Shown: positions 38,620 to 48,203 of the stretch, piece after piece
How positions within the stretch are numbered: position 1 is the stretch's first letter
Layout: each line of letters opens with the position of its first letter
Assembly: GCF_001655675.1 (NCBI RefSeq)
Contig: NZ_LYRP01000022.1
Location: 62,001 to 126,000 of the forward strand
Reading direction: 5' to 3'
Source: Mangrovibacter phragmitis
Lineage (GTDB): Bacteria > Pseudomonadota > Gammaproteobacteria > Enterobacterales > Enterobacteriaceae
DNA length: 64,000 bases
The notes under the pieces: generated by a model
Database searches by the model: none
What the model saw: only the letters and a program-made list of their open reading frames with translations
What the model was told of the DNA's origin: nothing
Program-made: the position numbers and the translations under genes

Positions 38620-41600
38620 TCATTGTGCTGTGAGTGGGTGTTCTCTTTGCATGACCATACTCAGTGCGGCAGGTAATACTGTCAGAGTGACCAGGGTCGC
38701 GACCAGCAAGCCGCCGATGATGGCATAGGCCATAGGCCCCCAGAATACCTGTTCAGAAATTGGCAACATACCCAGGATTGCAGCGCAGGCAGTTAGCAGT
38801 ATTGGCCGTGCCCGGTGTTCTGCTGCCGCAATAATCGCAGTATCAGACCCCATGCCTTTTTGCAGGTTACCGTCTGCCTCACTGATCAGAATAACCGCAT
38901 TGCGGATTATCATACCTGCCAAAGCGATAACGCCCAGTAGTGCAACAAACCCCATTGGTATACCGGCTGGCAGCATTGCCAGAACAATACCAATAAGGCC
39001 GAAAGGTGCCATTAACAGCGCCAGAAGCATCCGGGAAAAACGCTGAAGCTGTATCATCAGCAAAATCAGCATCACAACTAAGGTCACTGGCAACACGGCA
39101 TAAACGGAACGATTGCCTTTATCCGATTCGGCCACCACTCCGCCTTCTTCAATCTGGTAGCCATCTGGCAATGTGGCTCGCAAATGGTCAACTTGTGGCT
39201 TCAGTCGTTGTGACACCGCTTCTGCACGCATGCCCGGGGCCAGGTCAGTCTGAACGGTGATAAAGGGCAGTTGCTGGCGTCGCCAGATAACCGGGTCTTC
39301 CACTCCCCATGCCAGTGTCGCAACCTGGCTGAGCGGAATCTTCTCCCCTTGCTCATTTGTCAGCAACAGGCCAGACAATGTCGCAATATCCTGGCGTTCA
39401 GCATCACTGGCTCTTAGCACTACGCCTTGCAACCTGTTGCGGGAACGTAAGGTTGTCACTTCACTACCAGACCAAATGGTCTGCAGTGTTTGGGCAATAC
39501 TCTGTGAGGAAACACCTGCGGCCCGGGCGGCAGTTTGATTAATTTGTACGGTAATGACCCGTTCCGGTTCACCCGCAGTAAGGTTAACTTCACGAGTGTA
39601 AGGGCTGTTGCCCAGAACAGAAGCCAGTTGATGGGCAATCACCTGAACTTTGGCGTATTCCGGGCCGGTTATTCGGTATTTCACCGGCCAGCCAACCGGA
39701 GGGCCTAATTCCAGTGGGGAAACACGGGTGGTGATATCGCTGAACGACTGGGATAGCAGCGTTTGCAGGGATTTTCGTAACCGGTCCCGGGCCTTGAGAT
39801 CTTTCGCCACAATAACCAACTGAGCGGTATTTTCGTTATCCAACAAAACATCCATTGGCAGATAAAACCGTACAGCACCAGAACCGACATAACTGGAGAA
39901 ATGATCCACATCCGGATTATGTATTAACACCTTTTCCAGCCGTTCAGTCTGCCGGGCAGTTTCCGTTTGTGATGCATTTGCCGGTAACGTCAGGCTGACC
40001 AGTAACTCTGGCCGGTCGGAAGCTGGAAAGAATTCACCCTGCATAAAACTGGCGCCATAAGCAGCCAGACCCAGCAGCATAAGGGCTGTGCCGATAGTGA
40101 TTACCCGGTGTCGCAATACACAACATAATAGTTGGTGGTAGCCACGCCGGAGCCTTCCACCAGAATGGGATGAATGCTGCGAACTGATTTTTGCCGGTAA
40201 GATCCTCACGCCAATCAGCGGTGAGAACACAATGGCGACAACCCAGGAGCACAACAAAGCGATTAGCATCACCGCGAACAGCGTAAAGCAGTACTCCCCT
40301 GCACTCGATGCAGCAAAACCGACAGGAATAAACCCGGCTATCATCACCAGTGTTCCTGTCAGCATCGGGAATGCGGTGGTTTTAAACGCACAGGAAGCGG
40401 CTTCCTTGCGGGTGTCTCCCATCTCCAGGCGAGTGACCATTGTTTCAACGGTTATCATGGCGTCATCAACCAGTAGCCCAAGAGCAATGATGAGCGCACC
40501 AAGTGAGATGCGCTGTAAACCAATACCCGCCAGCATCATCCCGGTAAATGTCAGTGCCAGTACCAGTGGTATTGCGGTGGCAACAACCAGCCCGGCGCGC
40601 AGTCCAAGTGATACAAATGAAACTGCAAGTACGATAATAATCGCTTCAACAAGCACTCTGACAAATCCATGAATAGCCTGGGTAACCACTGCTGACTGGT
40701 CGGCAACTTTGACCATTTCAATGCCCCGGGGCAATTGTTCGCTGAGCCGGGTCATGCGTGTATTCAGCGCATTGCCGAATGCCAGGAGATTGCCGCCCGA
40801 AACCATAGAAATTGCCAGCCCAATAGCGGGCTTACCATTGACCCGGAAGGTGGGTTCAGGTGGTTCGGTATTTTCCAGGTGAATAGTGGCAATGTCGGTC
40901 AGTGGAATATAACGATCATTTATGTGTAGCGTGATGGCCCGCAGGCTATCTGCTGTAGTGAGCGCCCCACTGACGTGCAGGGCGATGTTTTCGTGCTCTG
41001 TGCGCAAAACCCCCGCAGGCTGGACGGCATTCTGTGCACGCAGGGCATCACTGACTTGCTGCAGGCCAATTCCCATTCCCGCCAGTTTTTTGGGGGAAAA
41101 GGCAATAACCCACTGTTCGTCCTGTTCGCCAATAAGGTGAATTTTACCGATATCCGGCACGGAGATTAGTCGGCGGCGAATTGCCTCCACCCGGTCACGC
41201 AGTTCACGGGGGGTAAACCCCTCAGCAGTAAAGCCATAAATGGTGCCCCAGGTATCGTCAAATTCATCATCCACCACTGGGCCCTGAACGCCTTCAGGCA
41301 AAGAAGACGCAATATCCTGCATTTTTTTACGTACCTGGTACCATATTCCGGCTACCTGACCCGGAGGCGTATCATCACGCAGGTTGACAAATATTACTGA
41401 TTTTCCGGCATGAGTGTCGCTTTCAACGTAATCCAGATGTGGGATCTCCTGTAACTTTTCCTCCAGCGTATTCGTCACCAGATTCACTGTGTCCTCGACA
41501 TTTGCTCCCGGCCATGTTGCCGAGACGACCGCTGTTTTAATGGTGAACGCCGGGTCTTCATTGCGAGGTAAATGCTCATAGCTCAGGATGCCGCACACCA

Positions 41601-41691
41601 TGACCAGCAGCATGAAAAATACCACGAGTTGCTGGTTATTCAGTGCCCATGCAGACAAATTAAAGGTTAATTTTTCGGGGGGCCTGCTCAT
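38620..41691 (-). CDS. RND-family multidrug efflux permease
   Basis: A 1023-residue inner-membrane proton-drug antiporter with 12 helices and two large periplasmic loops. The N-terminal helix follows MSRPPEKLTFNLSAWALNNQ. The first porter loop has PGANVEDTVNLVTNTLEEKL. The proton-relay aspartates are in GLLVDDAMITVETMV (helix 4) and the helix 11 segment is GVIALAGMIIRNAVILISE. It belongs to the hydrophobe/amphiphile branch but is not close to AcrB; the LPRNEDPAFTIKTAVVSATW start is typical of the VexF/TriC-like group. The start overlaps the upstream fusion-protein stop (ATGA). No outer-membrane channel gene is nearby, so TolC is the likely partner. Confidence 0.93.
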   Translation of the reverse strand: MSRPPEKLTFNLSAWALNNQQLVVFFMLLVMVCGILSYEHLPRNEDPAFTIKTAVVSATWPGANVEDTVNLVTNTLEEKLQEIPHLDYVESDTHAGKSVIFVNLRDDTPPGQVAGIWYQVRKKMQDIASSLPEGVQGPVVDDEFDDTWGTIYGFTAEGFTPRELRDRVEAIRRRLISVPDIGKIHLIGEQDEQWVIAFSPKKLAGMGIGLQQVSDALRAQNAVQPAGVLRTEHENIALHVSGALTTADSLRAITLHINDRYIPLTDIATIHLENTEPPEPTFRVNGKPAIGLAISMVSGGNLLAFGNALNTRMTRLSEQLPRGIEMVKVADQSAVVTQAIHGFVRVLVEAIIIVLAVSFVSLGLRAGLVVATAIPLVLALTFTGMMLAGIGLQRISLGALIIALGLLVDDAMITVETMVTRLEMGDTRKEAASCAFKTTAFPMLTGTLVMIAGFIPVGFAASSAGEYCFTLFAVMLIALLCSWVVAIVFSPLIGVRILPAKISSQHSSHSGGRLRRGYHQLLCCVLRHRVITIGTALMLLGLAAYGASFMQGEFFPASDRPELLVSLTLPANASQTETARQTERLEKVLIHNPDVDHFSSYVGSGAVRFYLPMDVLLDNENTAQLVIVAKDLKARDRLRKSLQTLLSQSFSDITTRVSPLELGPPVGWPVKYRITGPEYAKVQVIAHQLASVLGNSPYTREVNLTAGEPERVITVQINQTAARAAGVSSQSIAQTLQTIWSGSEVTTLRSRNRLQGVVLRASDAERQDIATLSGLLLTNEQGEKIPLSQVATLAWGVEDPVIWRRQQLPFITVQTDLAPGMRAEAVSQRLKPQVDHLRATLPDGYQIEEGGVVAESDKGNRSVYAVLPVTLVVMLILLMIQLQRFSRMLLALLMAPFGLIGIVLAMLPAGIPMGFVALLGVIALAGMIIRNAVILISEADGNLQKGMGSDTAIIAAAEHRARPILLTACAAILGMLPISEQVFWGPMAYAIIGGLLVATLVTLTVLPAALSMVMQREHPLTAQ

Positions 41692-42839
41692 TGAATTCCC
41701 TCCCCAGGAGCAACCTTTTCTCCTTGCCGTAGTTTACTGACACCCGCAGTGACAACAGCATCTCCTGGGGTAATACCGCTGGATACCAAAATTGTGTTCG
41801 CGGTATATCCGCCCAGTTTAATTGGCCTGAGCACCAACTGGTGGGTTGCCTGATCCACGACGAATACAGCCGGTTCACCGTTAATTCTGGCCAGCGAAGA
41901 TGCCGGGAGTGAAATCAGTGCGGGCCCGGAGTCAGGCAGGCGGATCTGTACACTGGCCCCCAGTGCCATTCCCTGCGGTGGGTTTATCAGTTGAATGCGA
42001 ACTCGCCAGGTCCGGGTTTGTGGATCTGCTTGTGGGCTGATATCTCGCAAAATACCGTGGGCGTGAACTGACGGATCACTCACCAGTGAGACATTAAAAT
42101 CACCATGGTGTTGTTCAAACAGTTGTGGACTGGCCACATTGATAATGGCATCAAGGGTGTCTCCTGCAGTGAGTGTCAGCACGGTTTGCCCGGCACTAAG
42201 CACTTGCCCTGGTTGTGCATTAATCTGAGTGATAATACCGGCTGCAGGCGCTTTGAGTTGCGCCCAGTCAAGGTATTCCTGCGCTGTTTTCAGCTCCGCC
42301 TCACTGCTTTTGCGGCGTGAAACGGCAGATAACCACTCTGACTGTGCTGTATCAAACTGAACACGCGCAATGGCGCCAGAGGGCATGAGTTGTTTCATGC
42401 GTTGTAAATTCAGTGCCGCCAGGTGCTCCGCAGCAAGCGAACTCTCCAGGCTGGAACGCGCGCTGTTGAGTTGGTTTTGTTGCACGGAGCTTTCCTGTGT
42501 TGCCAGCAATTGTCCGGCCTTCACCCGGTCGCCCACATCCACCAAACGAGCCAGAAGGCGGCCATCCTGGCGAAACCCGAGTGGCAGTTCATCATGAGGG
42601 TGGATTTCCCCGGTCTGCATAAATTCGCCGTGCCAGGATGCCGCAGGAGCAGTGATGGTACGTACCGGACGCGGTACCAGCACCTGCTTCTCGGTTTTTT
42701 CGCCACAGGCTGTGAGCAGTAACACAAGCGGGAGCAATACAAGAAGACTGTATCCCAACAGGGACAACCGGTTTGCTGCAAACAGATGGTAAAAAGCCTG
42801 CCGAACATAGCCGGGCAGGTCAGGAATATTATCCGTCAT
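41688..42839 (-). CDS. RND periplasmic membrane-fusion lipoprotein
   Basis: A 383-residue adaptor (HlyD/AcrA type). Domain order is N-terminal beta-barrel and lipoyl halves (GEIHPHDELPLGFRQDGRLL; VDVGDRVKAGQLLATQESSV), an alpha-hairpin (about 120-190, rich in L, Q, A and S), the second lipoyl half (LKAPAAGIITQINAQPGQVL) and the membrane-proximal domain. The lipobox LTAC puts the lipid-modified cysteine at residue 45, which leaves an unusually long 44-residue signal sequence. AGGAG lies eight bases before the ATG at 42839, so this start is supported; a shorter one was not found. Confidence 0.9.
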   Translation of the reverse strand: MTDNIPDLPGYVRQAFYHLFAANRLSLLGYSLLVLLPLVLLLTACGEKTEKQVLVPRPVRTITAPAASWHGEFMQTGEIHPHDELPLGFRQDGRLLARLVDVGDRVKAGQLLATQESSVQQNQLNSARSSLESSLAAEHLAALNLQRMKQLMPSGAIARVQFDTAQSEWLSAVSRRKSSEAELKTAQEYLDWAQLKAPAAGIITQINAQPGQVLSAGQTVLTLTAGDTLDAIINVASPQLFEQHHGDFNVSLVSDPSVHAHGILRDISPQADPQTRTWRVRIQLINPPQGMALGASVQIRLPDSGPALISLPASSLARINGEPAVFVVDQATHQLVLRPIKLGGYTANTILVSSGITPGDAVVTAGVSKLRQGEKVAPGEGIQ

Positions 42840-42907
42840 GGCGAGGCTCCTGAATGGTATTCCGGCCATTACACCGGAACACTGTCAGGATTTACCCCCA
42901 CAATCTG

Positions 42908-44101
42908 TCAGGAACGTGTCAAGATAACTGAATTATTGGCAGGAAGCGTGATGGTGATAACCAGCCCTTTATCGACACCTTGCGCAGCATGGATAGCGCC
43001 CCCATGAGCCAAACAGATAGCTCGTGCAATCGACAGACCAAGGCCACTACCGCCGGAATGCCGTGCCCGTGATGACTCGCCGCGTGTAAAACGATCAAAC
43101 ATCACTGGCAGAAATTCGGCTGCCACACCCGGGCCCTGATCACTAAACGCCATTGCATACCCGCCTGGTGTTTTCCGCACTGATGCAGTCAGTGAACCAC
43201 CTTCAGATGCGTATCGCAGCGCGTTTTCCATCACGATAGTCACAACCTGGCCGAGGCGGACGGCGTCAACTTCACAAGGGCAGGGAGTATCAGCGATAAC
43301 ATGCAGCGCCATACCTGCATCCTGCGCCTGTGGCGCCAGCCATGCCGCTTTTTCATGCAGTAACCCGGCGAGGTCTGTTACCGATTTATGCAGACTAAGC
43401 TGGCCTGCATCCGCCAGTGATAACAAGTGCAATTCATCAGTCAGGCGGCTAAGCAACTGGAGTTGCTTCATCACCATTTCCAGTTGTCTGGGCTCAGGAG
43501 TAAATATGCCGTCGATCATTCCCTGCAATCGCCCAATAGCGGCAGTAAGCGGTGAACGCAGTTCATGCGCCATTGCAACATGTGAAGCCTTCAGTTCACG
43601 TTCATAGCGTGCCAGTTGCTGCATCATCGCGTTGAAGTTTTGGGTAAATCGGGACATTTCTAACGGAGCGCCGTCAACCTGTGCTGCCCGTGTGCTGAAA
43701 TTACCTGCGGAGACTGAACCCGCCGCCGCCGCCAGATGGCTGAACTGAACGGAGAGTGGCCGGGCGGAACGTAACCCAAAAAACACAATGAAAGGAATGA
43801 TGACCACGACCAGAAGCCCGACAGTCAGCCAGTCGGCTGAGGCTATCGACGGGTCGGAATAGCTTATCCCCCACCATGCATCAATAATCTCATGGAAACG
43901 GGCAGGGTTGGCTTCCGGATGCGAGCGTAACTGCACAAACTCATTACGCAAATCCGCAGGCATATGGTGCAGTATCCAAATATTTTCAATGGCGAAGCGC
44001 AACCACATGCATAAGGCAATAACCACAACGGAACCCACAGCCAGTGCCAGTACCCGCACGCAGATCCAGCGCCATAATGTCTGTTGCTGTAAAGTCTTCA
44101 T
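42908..44101 (-). CDS. Sensor histidine kinase of the RND operon (AdeS-like)
   Basis: A 397-residue inner-membrane kinase. Membrane helices lie near residues 14-37 and 117-138 around a short periplasmic sensor of about 80 residues. HAMP follows, then the dimerisation domain with the phospho-acceptor histidine in MAHELRSPLTAAIGRLQGMI near residue 178. The catalytic domain has the N box (ENALRYASEGG), DQGPGVA and the G box SGGSGLGLSIA. The H-box sequence resembles AdeS, which controls the AdeABC pump in Acinetobacter. It overlaps the regulator stop (ATGA) and lies 68 bp before the fusion-protein gene, so it is part of the same operon. Confidence 0.92.
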   Translation of the reverse strand: MKTLQQQTLWRWICVRVLALAVGSVVVIALCMWLRFAIENIWILHHMPADLRNEFVQLRSHPEANPARFHEIIDAWWGISYSDPSIASADWLTVGLLVVVIIPFIVFFGLRSARPLSVQFSHLAAAAGSVSAGNFSTRAAQVDGAPLEMSRFTQNFNAMMQQLARYERELKASHVAMAHELRSPLTAAIGRLQGMIDGIFTPEPRQLEMVMKQLQLLSRLTDELHLLSLADAGQLSLHKSVTDLAGLLHEKAAWLAPQAQDAGMALHVIADTPCPCEVDAVRLGQVVTIVMENALRYASEGGSLTASVRKTPGGYAMAFSDQGPGVAAEFLPVMFDRFTRGESSRARHSGGSGLGLSIARAICLAHGGAIHAAQGVDKGLVITITLPANNSVILTRS

Positions 44102-44790
44102 GGCTGACGGAACCGGTAACCAGTACCACGTACATTGACCAGTACGTCAGAAATGCCGGCCGCTTCCAGTTTTTTACGCAGGTTATAAATGTGCGTGTCC
44201 ACCGCCCGTTCCAGAGCATCGCTCTCTGGCAGGCAACGCTCCAGCAAATCCTGGCGTGAAAAAGGGCGAACGGGTGCCCCCATCAATACCGTGAGCATGC
44301 TGAATTCTGTTGGTGTCAAATCAATCAGCCCCAGCTTTCCATCGCTGCCGCGCACTCCTGCTGTCATCATCAAGGTATCAACCTCCAGTGTCTGCCAGCG
44401 CAATAGCTGTATTTCCGGCTCCTGGAATACCCGCCGCAAAACTGCCTGCACGCGTGCAACCACTTCGCCCGGGTTATAAGGCTTGACCACGTAGTCATCT
44501 GCTCCGTATCGCAATGCGCCAATTTTATCTGGCGCGTCGCCCATGGCGGTCACCATAATGACGGGCGTGGTACTTTTGCGCCGTATTGCTGCCAGCACTT
44601 CTGTGCCATTCAGGCCAGGCAGCATCACATCAAGCAATATAAGGTCGGGGCGCAACTGTTGGCTCATGTCCAGGCCAGACAACCCATCACCCGCAACACT
44701 CACTTCATAGTTTTCTCGCCGTAAATATGCACTTAACACATCTGCCGCATCTGTATCATCTTCAATAATCAGTATTCGTTTTCCGGACAT
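44098..44790 (-). CDS. OmpR-family response regulator of the RND operon (AdeR-like)
   Basis: A 230-residue regulator. The receiver domain has the acidic pair at 10-12 (IIEDDTD), the phosphorylation site Asp54 in LILLDVMLPG, the switch threonine in MVTAMG and the lysine in VVKPYNPGE. The winged-helix domain follows (LTPTEFSMLTVLMGAPVRPF; VDTHIYNLRKKLEAAGISDV; VRGTGYRF). First gene of the four-gene operon regulator-kinase-fusion protein-pump, so it probably controls its own pump. It is divergent from the mipA-like gene across a 126-bp promoter region. Confidence 0.94.
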   Translation of the reverse strand: MSGKRILIIEDDTDAADVLSAYLRRENYEVSVAGDGLSGLDMSQQLRPDLILLDVMLPGLNGTEVLAAIRRKSTTPVIMVTAMGDAPDKIGALRYGADDYVVKPYNPGEVVARVQAVLRRVFQEPEIQLLRWQTLEVDTLMMTAGVRGSDGKLGLIDLTPTEFSMLTVLMGAPVRPFSRQDLLERCLPESDALERAVDTHIYNLRKKLEAAGISDVLVNVRGTGYRFRQP

Positions 44791-44916
44791 TCAGACCGCC
44801 TTGACCGTTTCTTAATAAACCCCTGACAGTTTACTGACACTGCCTCCGTATATTCACTGGCACACCCGGCCCCCCTGACAAGGGCCCGCTGACAATACAG
44901 GTACGGAGAAGCCACA

Positions 44917-45705
44917 ATGATAGCCAGAAAACTGATGTTGTATATGGCCTGTTTCGCACTCACTGGCACAGCAACGGCAGTACGTGCCGACGACACCAGC
45001 CCGGCACAGCGCAGCATTTCAATTGGCATCGCCGGGCAAAATATCCCCCGTTACAGTGGCTCAGACAAACATAACTGGCAGGTGGTTCCTGTTGTGCAGG
45101 CCCGTGATGGCGCATTCTTTCTGGATTCGGAGAAAGGAGTGGGATACGACCTGCAAACTGACAATGGATTCTGGCTGGAGCATACACTGGGTTACAGCCT
45201 TGGGCGTTCAGAACGTAATTCCCTCTGGCGGGATGGTAGTGACAAACTGAAAGGGATGGGGAATATCAACCCGACAGTGAATACGGCCATTGTGGTTGGC
45301 TGGTCGGCCACTTCCTGGTTGACTCTGGAAGGCAAGGCTACTCTGCCTCTGAGTGAAAGCCAGGGCGTGAGTTACCAGACTTCTGTCACGCTGGTTCCCT
45401 GGCAGACAAGCACCGACACGGTTGCATTAAGCTCTGCGGCCTTATTTGGCGATAGCCGTTACATGAATACGAACTATGGGGTCAACATCAGGCAGAGTCG
45501 CCGTTCTGGTTACTCATTTTATTCCGCGCCCGGCGGGTTTTACGGTGTGGATACCAGCCTGACATGGGATCACCAGCTAACTGAGCAGTGGGGAATTCTG
45601 GTCAGCGTTGATTACCAGTGGCTGGGCTCCCATGCTGCGGACAGCCAAATCGTATCCCGCCGCAATGAAGTGGGAACGACGTTGGGTGTGCTGTATTCAT
45701 TCTGA
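44917..45705 (+). CDS. MipA/OmpV-family outer-membrane protein
   Basis: A 262-residue outer-membrane beta-barrel. The signal peptide ends near AVRADD (residues 20-25). IGIAGQNIPRYSGSDKHNWQ, the MipA family start, and the terminal LGVLYSF with a final aromatic residue are clear. MipA links murein enzymes; OmpV-type relatives act in adhesion and osmotic response. It is divergent from an RND operon whose kinase system might control it as well, as happens for mipA-like genes next to two-component systems. Function here is unknown. Confidence 0.88.
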   Translation: MIARKLMLYMACFALTGTATAVRADDTSPAQRSISIGIAGQNIPRYSGSDKHNWQVVPVVQARDGAFFLDSEKGVGYDLQTDNGFWLEHTLGYSLGRSERNSLWRDGSDKLKGMGNINPTVNTAIVVGWSATSWLTLEGKATLPLSESQGVSYQTSVTLVPWQTSTDTVALSSAALFGDSRYMNTNYGVNIRQSRRSGYSFYSAPGGFYGVDTSLTWDHQLTEQWGILVSVDYQWLGSHAADSQIVSRRNEVGTTLGVLYSF

Positions 45706-45935
45706 GAACATGTACTGTAATGCTTCTGATACTTTAATAAGACGGTGTCTTGAGGCTATGAACATCGGCAGTACACGCACTGAATGCATTATTTTGGCGA
45801 TGACCGATGTTGCTGCCGATATGTATATTTTGGCGGATCATTACCCGTTGTTGCTGACCGGTAACGCCCTGCTGCGGATAAGACTGAATAACCAGAAACC
45901 GTGGGAGAGCCCGCGTCCCTGCGGGCAAGGCTGTC

Positions 45936-47144
45936 TTACTCCTTAGCCATCGGTGTGCTGATTTCCTCTACTTTCTTGTCACCCTGAATCGTGGCGATAT
46001 CCTGTTTAATCTGGTTTACATCGCTTGCGGAGTGCAGCAGTTGGTAGGTTAAATCAAAGTGTGCGCTCTGGCCTGGTGCCAGTTGTTTCACACGTTTCTG
46101 TTCACGTTCAATGGATACCGGGTAGGCATAGCTGGTGCCGGGCTCAATGCCGGTCACATAGCCTTGTTTCAGCGTATCGGTATTTTTCCACAGTGTCAGA
46201 ACCGGAAGTTGCGTGGTGTTAAAGTGAATAGCTGCGCCTTTGTTGCCCGCTTTGTTCACCACAGCTGCCAGTGTCTGGTGGTTGGCTCCGGACAGTGGTG
46301 CAATATTAAACACCATTTCGTCAAAGCCTTTGGTGGGGCCGGCATAGGTCTGCCAGGTGCTCAGGCCTTTCTTCGCATAGTCATTAAACGGGCTGATTTG
46401 CGCGATTGGCGCGAGGAACTGCGCACCTTCTTCCAGAATCGGCTGACCAAAGTTACTGTGATAGATTATCTGGTAATCATGGTCGTAATCACCTTTATTG
46501 GTCAGCACGTCATGAATGCTGAACTGGCTGCTGCCCGGAACATATTGCAATTCTGTTTGGGTCTGCAAATCGGCTTTTTTAAAGGTGCTCTCTTTCAGTA
46601 AGCCGCGCACAGTAATGGTATAAGGTGCGCTGTCACTCACGCTCACTTCCACTTTAGATGCCGGTGTATTCCCCGCTTTACCATGCAGGGTGTACAGCTG
46701 GCCATCCGCCATACCCGGGTGCCCGGTCCATTCATAACCACAGCGCACCATCATTTCATTAAAACCTTCCAGCCAGCCCAGTCCGTTACGGCTTTCCAGG
46801 TTCATGTAAGCAGGGTTGACGACCTCTTTAACCGGTGAATCCCAACCCATACGCACGCCAAAACCTTCTACACGCAGGATATCCATGCCGCGGGTGGGAA
46901 TCAGGGTAATAGTCAGGCCGTTTTGGCTTTTAATAACCAGCAGTTTACTGCCTTCTTGTTTGCCACCATGCAACACAGTTTGCTCAATGCTGAACGGGGA
47001 AGATTTTATGTTCAGCTGATGGCTGGAGATGTGCCAGTTTCCTTGTTCTGTATTGCTTTCAGTGTCCGTCAGCACCCAGGTTTTGGCTGCCACTTGTCCA
47101 GAGATGAGTAACGCGAGTGTTGAGAGGATCAGAGCTTTTTTCAT
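45936..47144 (-). CDS. Secreted DUF4432 (galactose-mutarotase-like) protein
   Basis: A 402-residue protein with a signal peptide ending VAAK at about residue 21, so it acts in the periplasm. The DUF4432 domain has a galactose-mutarotase/aldose-epimerase-like beta-sandwich: LTITLIPTRGMDILRVEGFG, GWDSPVKEVVNPAYMNLESR, GLGWLEGFNEMMVRCGYEW and IIYHSNFGQPILEEGAQF. Most DUF4432 proteins are cytosolic, so the export is notable. It stands alone between the mipA-like gene and darP. The substrate is not known. Confidence 0.8.
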   Translation of the reverse strand: MKKALILSTLALLISGQVAAKTWVLTDTESNTEQGNWHISSHQLNIKSSPFSIEQTVLHGGKQEGSKLLVIKSQNGLTITLIPTRGMDILRVEGFGVRMGWDSPVKEVVNPAYMNLESRNGLGWLEGFNEMMVRCGYEWTGHPGMADGQLYTLHGKAGNTPASKVEVSVSDSAPYTITVRGLLKESTFKKADLQTQTELQYVPGSSQFSIHDVLTNKGDYDHDYQIIYHSNFGQPILEEGAQFLAPIAQISPFNDYAKKGLSTWQTYAGPTKGFDEMVFNIAPLSGANHQTLAAVVNKAGNKGAAIHFNTTQLPVLTLWKNTDTLKQGYVTGIEPGTSYAYPVSIEREQKRVKQLAPGQSAHFDLTYQLLHSASDVNQIKQDIATIQGDKKVEEISTPMAKE

Positions 47145-47555
47145 CGGAACGTCCTTTTGCTGAATCGATTATGTTTGTTTCAGCAAAGACTAGTTTTTCA
47201 GGTAACAAGAAAATGTGATCCCCTTCAATTCACAGTATTAAGTGTTAATTTTTGTAAATAAATGAGATTCAGATCATGATTTACAATGTAACAAATAAGT
47301 TGTTTCTCTAATCTTGTGCATCTTGAGGTGTTTTGTTGTAACGATTCAGCTTTTTGTGGCAGGCGTAAAATGCAGCGCCTGAAGACAGGCCTGGCAAGTA
47401 TACTGATACAGGAAACTTTCCGGGTGAATCTGTGACAGGTCTGCGGGCAGAGCACAGGTGAAATGCGGGCACCAGGTACAACAGAAAGCGACAAAGAGCA
47501 GTTCGCCACACGGGTGACGAAAAAAACGGCTGCCATTGGAAAGGCAGCCGGATGA
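47145..47555. other. 411-bp region between the DUF4432 gene and darP
   Basis: Contains the upstream region of the DUF4432 gene and the darP terminator at 47520-47551. The frame open at 47225-47536 on the minus strand has no recognisable domain and overlaps the terminator; I do not count it as a gene. Confidence 0.6.
47520..47551 (-). terminator. Terminator of darP
   Basis: On the minus strand CGGCTGCC, loop TTTCCAAT, GGCAGCCG, then TTTTTTTC, five bases after the darP stop. Confidence 0.9.
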
Positions 47556-48110
47556 TTAATCCTGGTTTTCAGCCAGATCGCGCAAGTATTGAAAGATCAG
47601 GCGGCTGGATTTGGGTGGTTTATTACCAGCAACTTCTTTCTTCGCATTACGCGCCAGGGAACGTAATTGCTGACGGTCAGCATCCGGATACAGGCGCAGT
47701 ACTTCTTCAATGGCCTCATCACCACCAGTAATCAACTGGTCGCGCAGGCTTTCCAGCTTGTGAAACACAACAACCTGCTGGTTGTGGCGATTTTTCAGCT
47801 TATCAAGCGCCTGGCGAATGGGGTCCACATCACGCTGACGCAGCATTTTCCCAATCAACTGTATTTGGCGGCGACGGCCTTCTTTCTTAATCCGTTGCGC
47901 CAGTTCCACTGCTGCACGCAGGTCCTGATCCAGCGGTATTTTATCCAGCGCGTTTTTGCCAAGTTCAGTCAACTCAACGCCGAGACGTTTCAGCTCTTCT
48001 GCGTCGCGCTTAATTTCACTCTTGCTGACCCAGATAATTTCATCATCTTCGTCCTCTTCGTTTTGGCTATCGGGGACGTCATCGAGCCAGTCTTCAGGCT
48101 GTTTTGTCAT
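47556..48110 (-). CDS. darP: DarP (YjgA), ribosome maturation factor of the 50S subunit
   Basis: A 184-residue helical, highly charged protein (E. coli 183). It begins [14 protein letters not shown] with an acidic stretch ([20 protein letters not shown]), then [20 protein letters not shown], and ends [18 protein letters not shown]. coli DarP associates with late 50S precursors and helps peptidyl-transferase-centre maturation. It is divergent from tldE with 93 bp between. Confidence 0.96.
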   Translation of the reverse strand: MTKQPEDWLDDVPDSQNEEDEDDEIIWVSKSEIKRDAEELKRLGVELTELGKNALDKIPLDQDLRAAVELAQRIKKEGRRRQIQLIGKMLRQRDVDPIRQALDKLKNRHNQQVVVFHKLESLRDQLITGGDEAIEEVLRLYPDADRQQLRSLARNAKKEVAGNKPPKSSRLIFQYLRDLAENQD

Positions 48111-48203
48111 ATCAGGCTCCTTAAAAAGAGGCTAATACTACCAGTTAAGGTGCGCACTGCGAAATGGTTCTCTGTTAGACTGTCAATTAACTTACCTTAC
48201 ATT

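Noticed and set aside
47245-47285. CRP-like site TGAGATTCAGATCATG before the DUF4432 gene
   Set aside because: Only the first half resembles the consensus; the second half has too few matches.
47225-47536. 103-codon open frame on the minus strand after darP
   Set aside because: It overlaps the darP terminator, has no domain and has a cysteine/arginine-rich composition typical of a non-coding frame.
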